From: Opitutales bacterium
GTDB taxonomy: Bacteria; Verrucomicrobiota; Verrucomicrobiia; Opitutales; Opitutaceae
NCBI GenBank assembly: GCA_021772595.1
Contig: JAJFLS010000435.1
Location: 1 to 5,011 of the forward strand
Length of the DNA: 5,011 nucleotides
Reading direction: 5' to 3'
A model generated the notes under the pieces. It had not been told where the DNA came from and did no database searches. It saw only the letters and a program-made list of their open reading frames with translations. A program made the translations under genes and the position numbers. Position 1 is the first letter of the stretch. Each line of letters begins with the position of its first letter. This document shows, piece after piece, positions 1-5,011 of the stretch.

Positions 1-1
1 C

Positions 2-106
2 TGGATTCCGCGAAATAAAATTGAGAAGGGTTTCCTGAATCTCTCAAGCGATCTGCGCGAACGAGGATTTTCTAAACAGAGAAAGTATATGGGTGATCCT
101 TCATGA
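2..106 (+). CDS. Possible C-terminal tail of an upstream gene (partial)
   Basis: Reading from base 2, the frame stays open for 34 codons and ends at the TGA at 104-106. The translation includes LSSDLRERGF and ends YMGDPS. The other two forward frames hit stops within about 40 bases. The segment is too short to assign to a family, and an open run of 34 codons can occur by chance, so this is only a candidate for the 3' end of a gene that starts outside the window. If real, it lies about 97 bases before the next gene and on the same strand. Confidence 0.27.
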   Translation, partial: WIPRNKIEKGFLNLSSDLRERGFSKQRKYMGDPS

Positions 107-152
107 AACAGTCTCCCCAAATGTGTTGCGACCGTCCCCGAATCAACATGCC

Positions 153-181
153 TTGACTGTACTTGTGGAACAGGCTAGTTA
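153..181 (+). promoter_or_regulatory. Weak candidate sigma-70-type promoter
   Basis: TTGACT at 153-158 matches the -35 consensus at five of six positions. Exactly 17 bases later, TAGTTA at 176-181 sits where a -10 box would be, but it matches TATAAT at only two positions. It lies just upstream of the SMP-30 gene, which heads the visible same-strand run, so the location is sensible. The weak -10 keeps confidence low. Confidence 0.2.
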
Positions 182-203
182 AGTGATAACCTGGCAAAAC
201 CCT

Positions 204-1337
204 ATGATAAACAAGACCATGAGAAATCCATTTCAAGACTCAGAGAACCCCTTGTCGCGGACATCGAAATTGGAGAGAAGAACCTTTCTCGGAATCCTGT
301 TGGCTGGTTTCGCATCGAGAGCCTTCGCGCGCGAATATGGCGCCGGTGCTCCGCCCGTCCGGTACCCGGACCCCCATGTGGTGGTTATTGATCCGAGGTT
401 TGCAAAATACAAACTCGGGACCACCCATATTCAACGCCTTTATCACAATGAAAATATGCTCTGGGCAGAGGGTCCGGCGTGGAACGGCGTTGGGCGGTAT
501 CTCGTTTGGAGCGATATCCCGAATAACCTCCAGTTGCGATGGTTGGAAGAAGACGGCCATGTAAGCACCTTCAGAACTCCGAGTGGGAATAGCAACGGCA
601 ACACCTTCGACTATCAAGGTCGCCAAATCTCCTGCCAACATGGTACTCGAAGAGTCGTTCGTTACGAGTATGATGGAAGCGAAACAGTTCTGGCTGGAAG
701 CTATGGAGGAAAGTCTCTCAATGCTCCGAACGACGCGGTCGTGCACCCTAATGGAGACATTTGGTTTACCGACCCTGGCTACGGCGCGCTCATGAATTAT
801 GAAGGGAGCCGCGTTGACACCGGGTCTCCCCAGCCCATTCAAAAAGAAGCAGTTTATCGCATAGATGGTAAATCGGGCAAGTTGACCAAGGTGACGGATG
901 ATATCGTCAAGCCCAACGGCCTTTGCTTTTCACCGGATTACAAAAAGCTGTACGTCGCCGATACAGGCATGAGCCACTACCCGGACGCCAAACCTGAAAT
1001 CAAGGTGTGGGATGTGATCGATTCAGCAAAGTTGGCCAAAGGCCGTTCATTTGCATCGATGAAAATGGAGCTTAACGGAGAAACGGTTGCGGGCTTAGCG
1101 GATGGAATTCGAGCCGATGCGGATGGGAACATCTGGGCGAGCGCAGGTTGGGTTGGAGAAGGTTATGATGGAGTTCATATTTTCGCTCCAGATGGCGATC
1201 GCATCGGACAGATCCTCCTTCCGGAAATTTGCAGTAATGTCTGTTTTGGAGGCTCCAAACGTAACCGTCTGTTTATGACAGGCAGCACTTCTTTATATTC
1301 AGTCTATGTGGAAACGCAAGGCGCTCACATCGCCTAG
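204..1337 (+). CDS. SMP-30/gluconolactonase/LRE family protein, Tat-exported
   Basis: This is a six-bladed beta-propeller, calcium-dependent lactonase-type enzyme of the SMP-30/gluconolactonase family, probably periplasmic. With the ATG at 204 the protein has 377 residues. It starts with a twin-arginine signal (ERRTFLGILLAG, RR at 25-26) and a likely cleavage after AFA at about residue 42. The four metal-ligand positions of the family are present: E89 in WAEGPAW, N176 in NAPND, N238 in KPNGL and D300 in ADGI. The family-typical CQHGTRR stretch lies near 144-150 and GDIWFTDPGYG follows N176. The start is uncertain: GTG at 183 and ATG at 219 are in frame and none has a strong ribosome binding site. 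A sulfatase gene follows after 45 bases, which suggests a shared transcript and a role in sugar acid or lactone metabolism. The family also includes other hydrolases, so the substrate is not known. Confidence 0.9.
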   Translation: MINKTMRNPFQDSENPLSRTSKLERRTFLGILLAGFASRAFAREYGAGAPPVRYPDPHVVVIDPRFAKYKLGTTHIQRLYHNENMLWAEGPAWNGVGRYLVWSDIPNNLQLRWLEEDGHVSTFRTPSGNSNGNTFDYQGRQISCQHGTRRVVRYEYDGSETVLAGSYGGKSLNAPNDAVVHPNGDIWFTDPGYGALMNYEGSRVDTGSPQPIQKEAVYRIDGKSGKLTKVTDDIVKPNGLCFSPDYKKLYVADTGMSHYPDAKPEIKVWDVIDSAKLAKGRSFASMKMELNGETVAGLADGIRADADGNIWASAGWVGEGYDGVHIFAPDGDRIGQILLPEICSNVCFGGSKRNRLFMTGSTSLYSVYVETQGAHIA

Positions 1338-1382
1338 CAACTTCGTTCGATTAATAATACCAGGCGAGCGGTTTTCCAAAAG

Positions 1383-2897
1383 ATGAAGGTCTTCTCCAAA
1401 ATCCTCCTTATCTTACATTTTGCATTCTGCATTTTTCAATTGAAGGCGGCTCCGCCTCCAAACGTTCTCTTCGTAGCGGTTGACGATTTAAACGACTGGG
1501 TGGGCTTTATGGGTGGCTACTCGGGACAGGCCGAAACGCCCAATCTTGATCGTCTTGCCAAAATGGGTACGGCTTTCACCAATGCCCACACGGCCTCTCC
1601 GGTTTGTTGCCCGAGCAGGGTCGCCGTCCTTAGTGGGCAGCTTCCAACGACTTCGGGCATCTATAGTAATCGTCACTGGTGGAAACCGAACCTGCCCGAT
1701 CTCGTGACGATTCCGGCTCATTTCAGGAAGAGTGGTTACCGGACGGTCGGCGCGGGAAAGATCTTTCATCATTCGGTAGGCAATAATCCGCCCGAATGTT
1801 GGGACGATTTTCAGCGGCTCGGCTTTTATGACGACGCTTTCGCTCGAACGCGCCGCGATCAGTTTCCTTTCGTGCATGATGAAGCGGTGCCGGAAGCTTT
1901 CCCGTTTTCGGGAATCAAACTTTACTCGAACGAGGTCGACTGGTCGGGCTTTGAGAAACCGGAATCGGAGTTCGACGATGCGAGGGCAGCCCAATACGGT
2001 ATCGACTTTCTCAATGAACATCGTGGCGAACCGTTCTTTCTGGCATGTGGTTTTTTCCGGCCTCACATGCCGTGGTACTTTCCGAAAAAGTATTTGGATC
2101 TCTACCCTTTGGATGAAATTGAAGTACCAGCGGATTTTCCCGAAGATTTGGATGATGTGCCTGAGGCAGGGAAGCAGGTGGCATTGAAGAAGTACGTGGA
2201 TATGAAGAAAGTCCGCGATGCCGGAAAATGGGCCACCGCGATCCGGCACTACTTGGCAAGTATTAGTTTTATGGATGCGCAGTTGGGGAATTTGCTCGAT
2301 GCTCTCGAAAAGAGCCCCCATGCCCGAAATACGATAATCGTTCTTTGGTCCGACCACGGATGGCACCTCGGCGAGAAGCAACATTGGCACAAGCGAACAC
2401 TCTGGGAGGAAACCACACGAGTGCCCTTGATTGTCGTCGCGCCACAGGCTGGCGAAGCCAATCAAGTGTGTACTCAGCCTGCGAGCTTGCTGGATCTTTT
2501 TCCGACCTTGATTGAGTTATGCGGGCTCCCCGTTGTATCCGGTCAATCGATGGATGGAATCAGCTTGGTACCGTGGCTCCTCAATCCCTCTAAGTACCGT
2601 ACTCAAAACGCTGTCACCGTGCATGAGTTGCGCCATATCTCGGTCCGATCGAATCGGTATCGATACATTCGGTACATCGACGGTTCGGAGGAACTGTACG
2701 ATCTTTTCAGTGATCCGAATGAATGGGACAATCGGATTGGAGATCCCTCGTTGACGTCAATCGTCGGCCGCCTTTCTTCGGAATTGCCCAGGCAGCCCGC
2801 TCCAGAAGCGAAACCATATACTCAGTTTGAATTCGACCCACATAGCTACAAATGGACCGACAAGGCGAACGGATCTATTGTAAACGGAAGTCGATAG
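1383..2897 (+). CDS. Secreted sulfatase, iduronate-2-sulfatase-like
   Basis: This is a type I (formylglycine) sulfatase that hydrolyses sulfate esters, 504 residues long, a normal length for the family. A Sec signal covers roughly residues 1-22 (hydrophobic ILLILHFAFCIF, cleavage near LKA). Metal ligands D34 and D35 are in AVDDLND. The core motif CCPSRVAVLSG places the modified cysteine at C75, with R79 behind it. Further active-site residues are visible: K126 in GKIFHH, H228 in FRPHMPW, D324-H325 in SDHGWHLGE and K337 in HWHKRTLWEE. The GKIFH, RPHMP and SDHGWHLGE motifs and their order match the iduronate-2-sulfatase branch. PVC bacteria use many such enzymes on sulfated polysaccharides, so iduronate itself need not be the substrate. 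C75 needs a formylglycine-generating or anaerobic maturase enzyme, not seen here. No clear ribosome binding site precedes the ATG. The signal peptide is partly encoded by a heptamer repeat. Confidence 0.95.
   Translation: MKVFSKILLILHFAFCIFQLKAAPPPNVLFVAVDDLNDWVGFMGGYSGQAETPNLDRLAKMGTAFTNAHTASPVCCPSRVAVLSGQLPTTSGIYSNRHWWKPNLPDLVTIPAHFRKSGYRTVGAGKIFHHSVGNNPPECWDDFQRLGFYDDAFARTRRDQFPFVHDEAVPEAFPFSGIKLYSNEVDWSGFEKPESEFDDARAAQYGIDFLNEHRGEPFFLACGFFRPHMPWYFPKKYLDLYPLDEIEVPADFPEDLDDVPEAGKQVALKKYVDMKKVRDAGKWATAIRHYLASISFMDAQLGNLLDALEKSPHARNTIIVLWSDHGWHLGEKQHWHKRTLWEETTRVPLIVVAPQAGEANQVCTQPASLLDLFPTLIELCGLPVVSGQSMDGISLVPWLLNPSKYRTQNAVTVHELRHISVRSNRYRYIRYIDGSEELYDLFSDPNEWDNRIGDPSLTSIVGRLSSELPRQPAPEAKPYTQFEFDPHSYKWTDKANGSIVNGSR
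1416..1436 (+). repeat. Three tandem imperfect heptamers inside the sulfatase signal peptide
   Basis: The bases read CATTTTG CATTCTG CATTTTT, three consecutive copies of a 7-base unit with one or two differences. The 21 bases encode HFAFCIF, the hydrophobic core of the sulfatase signal peptide. From memory, AT-rich CATTTTG-type heptamer runs recur in some PVC and candidate-phylum genomes. That link is recollection and was not searched. Confidence 0.55.
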
Positions 2898-2911
2898 CTT
2901 TTTGATTGCTT

Positions 2912-2930
2912 GAGTTACGCCAGATAACTC
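2912..2930 (+). promoter_or_regulatory. Small inverted repeat in the leader of the DJ-1/PfpI gene
   Basis: GAGTTA (2912-2917) and TAACTC (2925-2930) form a perfect 6-base inverted repeat with a 7-base loop. Two G-U pairs could extend the stem in RNA. It lies between the sulfatase stop and the ribosome binding site at 2934. There is no T-run after it, so it is not a standard terminator. It could be an operator half-site pair, a small translational hairpin, or chance. Confidence 0.3.
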
Positions 2931-2933
2931 GGC

Positions 2934-2937
2934 AGGA
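2934..2937 (+). promoter_or_regulatory. Ribosome binding site that decides the DJ-1/PfpI start
   Basis: AGGA ends 7 bases before the ATG at 2945. It is the best Shine-Dalgarno match in the window and supports that ATG over the in-frame TTG at 2906, which would add 13 residues with no family resemblance. Confidence 0.6.
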
Positions 2938-2944
2938 TACGCCT

Positions 2945-3538
2945 ATGAAGACAGAAATCGGACGTGCCCTCATCGTCGTTGGCGATGCCTCTGAAACCGT
3001 AGATACCCTCTACCCCTACTATCGCCTCATTGAAGCTGGAATCAAACCTGTCGTCATCGCGCCAGAAAAGCGCAGATATCAGATGGTTTTGCACGAGGTG
3101 AAACCAGGTTGGACCATTACCAAAGAATGGGAGGGTTACTCAATTCAAGCCGATATGGCCTTCTCCGAAGTAAACGAGGAAGAATACTTGGGTATCTTCT
3201 TTTCCGGGGGGCGCGCTCCCGAGTATATTCGCTACGATGAAGACCTCGTACGTATCACGAAGTATTTCTTCGCCCAAAATAAGCCCATCGCGTCGGTATG
3301 CCACGGCGTGGAAATTCCTGCCTATGCCGATTGTGTCCGAGGCCGCCGGATGGCGACCGTTCCTAAGTGCCAGTTCGACCTGGAAGCCTGTGGCGGCACT
3401 TTCGTCAACGAACCCTGCGTAATCGATGGTAACTTGATTTCTGGGCGAACCTATCACGATAACGGGCACTATCTGGGGCCATGGATAAAATTGCTTGAAG
3501 AGGCCGCCACTCGCCTGCTTGCAACCGCCAGCGCATGA
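2945..3538 (+). CDS. DJ-1/PfpI family protein
   Basis: This is a 197-residue single-domain member of the DJ-1/PfpI (class I glutamine amidotransferase-like) superfamily, which holds cysteine-dependent proteases, glyoxalases, hydratases and chaperones. The opening strand GRALIVVGDASETVDTLYPYYRL, split at about residues 6-28, is family-like. E30 lies where the acidic partner of the nucleophile is expected. GGRAPEYIR is at 88-96, and the nucleophile elbow ASVCHG gives C119 followed by H120. The C-terminal part has the pattern ACGGTFVNE then DGNLISGRTYHDNGHYL, typical of PfpI-like proteins. No signal peptide is seen, so it is likely cytoplasmic, unlike its neighbours. Four more cysteines (C130, C142, C149, C158) follow the nucleophile within 40 residues. 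The stop overlaps the start of the next gene, so the two are probably translated together. The exact reaction cannot be told from sequence. Confidence 0.9.
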   Translation: MKTEIGRALIVVGDASETVDTLYPYYRLIEAGIKPVVIAPEKRRYQMVLHEVKPGWTITKEWEGYSIQADMAFSEVNEEEYLGIFFSGGRAPEYIRYDEDLVRITKYFFAQNKPIASVCHGVEIPAYADCVRGRRMATVPKCQFDLEACGGTFVNEPCVIDGNLISGRTYHDNGHYLGPWIKLLEEAATRLLATASA

Positions 3539-4458
3539 ATCGCCGCGAAGCGTGCCGGGTCTTTGGAGGGGCGCTGGTATTCCCTGCCATCCTTAAAGCG
3601 GCACAGAAGAAATCGTTGAAACTCAACTACACGCTTTCGTCCGCTTTGTACGGCGAAATGGCGCTCGATGTAATACTTCCTGAAATCGCCAAAGCGGGTT
3701 GCCAGTCGATCGACATCTGGCGTCGCAGGCATGGGAATCAGCGCGAACAAATTGCCGAGATGGGAGACGCTGCGTGTCAGGCTTTGCTCGAGAAACACAG
3801 TGCCCAGATCAGCGTTTCCACATGTTATCCGCTGGGTCCTCTTGGCCTGCAGGAAGAAATGGAATGGCTCCATCAATATGGCGGCAAAGTTATCGTGACC
3901 GGCTCGGGCAGGTATCCGGACTCGGATCCAGTTGGCGCGGCGGCGAAAGCCCAGGTCAAAACGATGTTGGAAACGCTGAAACCGCATGTGGCGAAAGCGG
4001 AAGAAAACGGGATCACCATCGCGCTGGAAAATCACAGTAAACAGTTGCTATACCATCCGGACGCCCTGCGCTATTTTGCCGAATACAATAAGAGCCCGAA
4101 CCTGGGGGTCGCATTCGCTCCGCATCACCTTCATCTGTTCGAGGATGAAATCCCTTCTTTGGTACACGATCTAGGAAATGAGAATATCCCTTTCATGTAT
4201 TTCCAGGAACACTCCGAGGGCATCTTCGTAAAGACATCCAAGGAGATCGAAATGCAACAGCTTCCCGGATACGGTGGCGGCTTGGATTACCGGCTGATTG
4301 TTGCCGCGCTGAGAGATATTGATTATACCGGCCTGGTCGAGATCTTCATGCATCCGGTTCCTCGCGGAATCCCAATTCTGCCAACGGTCAACGAGATTAC
4401 AGCGGCCATCAATAAGTCACGAAGTTACATCGAGGAATGTCTTGTCGATACGGCATAG
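3535..4458 (+). CDS. Exported sugar phosphate isomerase/epimerase-like TIM-barrel protein
   Basis: This 307-residue protein belongs to the xylose isomerase-like TIM-barrel (AP endonuclease family 2) group, whose members isomerise or epimerise sugars and sugar acids using a divalent metal. The N-terminus MNRREACRVFGGALVFPAIL looks like a twin-arginine signal, with RR at 3-4 and possible cleavage near residue 23. Barrel motifs include the strand with CQSIDIW (56-62), IALENH (E165, a likely metal ligand), GVAFAPHHLH (191-200), FQEHSEG (223-229) and VEIFMHP (E269, a likely second ligand). The usual metal-binding Asp after the sixth strand appears replaced (FAPHH). The C-terminal MHPVPRGIPILP stretch is familiar from PVC homologues. 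The ATG sits in the ATGA overlap with the upstream stop and has no ribosome binding site of its own, which points to translational coupling. Substrate unknown. Confidence 0.87.
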   Translation: MNRREACRVFGGALVFPAILKAAQKKSLKLNYTLSSALYGEMALDVILPEIAKAGCQSIDIWRRRHGNQREQIAEMGDAACQALLEKHSAQISVSTCYPLGPLGLQEEMEWLHQYGGKVIVTGSGRYPDSDPVGAAAKAQVKTMLETLKPHVAKAEENGITIALENHSKQLLYHPDALRYFAEYNKSPNLGVAFAPHHLHLFEDEIPSLVHDLGNENIPFMYFQEHSEGIFVKTSKEIEMQQLPGYGGGLDYRLIVAALRDIDYTGLVEIFMHPVPRGIPILPTVNEITAAINKSRSYIEECLVDTA

Positions 4459-4499
4459 TTTCTTTGTTCTCGTTGGAGTTAATACCCCGAAGCTTTTTT

Positions 4500-4564
4500 G
4501 GTAGGGAGGACCGGCTCGGTCCTCTGTTTTGGAGGCGAAGAGGAGCGGGCCGGTCCTCCCTACC
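4500..4564. repeat. Long REP-like imperfect palindrome
   Basis: The arms at 4500-4525 and 4539-4564 are inverted copies around a 13-base centre. The outer 15 bases, GGTAGGGAGGACCGG and their complement at 4550-4564, match perfectly. The inner part has one mismatch (4519 against 4545) and one G-U pair (4516 with 4548). Each arm is also self-complementary: GAGGACCG at 4506-4513 pairs with CGGTCCTC at 4517-4524 over a 3-base loop, and 4541-4547 pairs with 4551-4557 with one mismatch. It can therefore fold as one long stem or as two hairpins in a row, as in paired REP (BIME-like) elements. No T-run follows on either strand, so it is not a standard intrinsic terminator, although it may stop or protect RNA ends. 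No flanking target duplication is obvious. Confidence 0.8.
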
Positions 4565-4586
4565 TTTAAGGATGCTCTGCTTGCTC

Positions 4587-5011
4587 ATGAGATCTATACT
4601 GCTCGTTTGGGTTATGTCGGGGTCAGTTTCGCTTGCCCAAGAGGAGGTGGCCCCACTCGTCATCGGCTACGAGCGCTTCCACGCCGAAACGCCTTCGCTC
4701 GAGGGGGGTCGACTCCTTTTCAATGAGTTGGGTTGCGTGAATTGCCACAGTCATCCAACCGGTTTACCTGAAAAAAAGGGGCCTCGTTTGGACGGTCTCG
4801 CAAACCGAGTACAACTTGAGTGGATCGAAGCCTACCTGAAGAATCCATCTGCGATTAAGCCAGGCTCCAATATGCCGCAAATGCATTTGAGCGATCAGGA
4901 AATACAGGCCGTGACGCATTATCTCGCCTCGCTCAAGCCGAAGAAAAAGATTCCAAAAGCGTTTAAATTCGTAAACGCCGAGCGAGGACTGCAATTGTAC
5001 CACTCAGTCGG
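4587..5011 (+). CDS. Secreted c-type cytochrome, multi-heme (3' end beyond window)
   Basis: The frame is open from the ATG to the window edge, giving 141 complete codons. A Sec signal MRSILLVWVMSGSVSLA ends near residue 17, followed by QEE. GYERFH (28-32 region) and GGRLLFNELGCVNCHSH lead to the heme-binding motif C50-V-N-C53-H54. The distal ligand is probably M96 in PGSNMPQM (M99 is the alternative), before a helix ending VTHYLASLKP. The last residues, AERGLQLYHSVG, resemble the lead-in to another CxxCH site, so a second heme module likely follows. Large PVC cytochromes of this kind often join several heme modules to LamG or other domains and work in the periplasm. An ATG at 4572, preceded directly by AAGG, is an in-frame alternative start. 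I prefer 4587 because it gives a normal signal peptide with Arg at position 2. The palindrome ends 22 bases upstream. Confidence 0.85.
   Translation, partial: MRSILLVWVMSGSVSLAQEEVAPLVIGYERFHAETPSLEGGRLLFNELGCVNCHSHPTGLPEKKGPRLDGLANRVQLEWIEAYLKNPSAIKPGSNMPQMHLSDQEIQAVTHYLASLKPKKKIPKAFKFVNAERGLQLYHSV

Noticed and set aside
1350..1360. A -10-like TAATAA for a separate sulfatase promoter
   Set aside because: No -35-like hexamer lies at a suitable distance upstream, and AT-rich hexamers of this kind are common by chance.
1488..2465. A 325-codon open frame on the minus strand
   Set aside because: It lies entirely inside the sulfatase gene, whose motifs are complete and in order. Its own translation shows no recognisable domain, so it is a shadow of the codon use on the other strand.
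2906..2944. TTG start giving a 210-residue DJ-1/PfpI protein
   Set aside because: The ATG at 2945 has AGGA at good spacing, and the additional 13 residues include the ribosome binding site region and look non-coding.
3469..4035. A 188-codon open frame on the minus strand
   Set aside because: It is antisense to the TIM-barrel gene and the end of the DJ-1/PfpI gene, both well supported. Its Arg- and Phe-rich translation looks like an antisense shadow.
4489..4564. Intrinsic terminator for the TIM-barrel gene
   Set aside because: The T-run at 4494-4499 comes before the hairpin, not after it, and neither strand has a T-run downstream of the stem. A role in termination is possible but the standard form is absent.
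4529..4726. A 65-codon forward open frame beginning in the palindrome
   Set aside because: It starts inside the repeat and runs out of frame through the start of the cytochrome gene, which has a signal peptide and a CxxCH motif in its own frame.

Overview
The window looks like a piece of a PVC-superphylum chromosome, most likely Verrucomicrobiota and possibly Planctomycetota. This rests on gene content: an exported SMP-30/gluconolactonase-like protein, a secreted iduronate-2-sulfatase-type sulfatase, a DJ-1/PfpI protein, an exported sugar-isomerase-like TIM-barrel protein and a multi-module c-type cytochrome. It also rests on the weak or absent Shine-Dalgarno sequences, a short heptamer repeat inside one gene and an intergenic REP-like palindrome. 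The lineage is an inference from style, not from a marker gene.

Layout: all recognisable genes are on the + strand. Positions 1-106 may hold the last 34 codons of an upstream gene. An SMP-30-type beta-propeller protein with a twin-arginine signal follows (204-1337). After 45 bases comes a sulfatase with the cysteine that is matured to formylglycine (1383-2897). After 47 bases, which include a small hairpin and a good ribosome binding site, comes a DJ-1/PfpI protein (2945-3538). It overlaps by four bases (ATGA) with an exported xylose-isomerase-like TIM-barrel protein (3535-4458). A 128-base gap holds a long imperfect palindrome (4500-4564). The window then runs into the first part of a secreted c-type cytochrome (4587 to the edge), with one complete CxxCH heme module and the start of what is probably a second.

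Working together: the first four genes are tightly spaced and could form one transcript. Three of their products carry export signals, so the picture is periplasmic or surface processing of a sulfated sugar or polysaccharide: desulfation by the sulfatase, lactone hydrolysis by the SMP-30 protein and sugar isomerisation or epimerisation by the TIM-barrel protein. The DJ-1/PfpI protein is probably cytoplasmic and its role is unknown. The cytochrome lies beyond the palindrome and may be a separate unit. None of the substrates can be read from the sequence. No mobile element genes, RNA genes or CRISPR arrays were seen.
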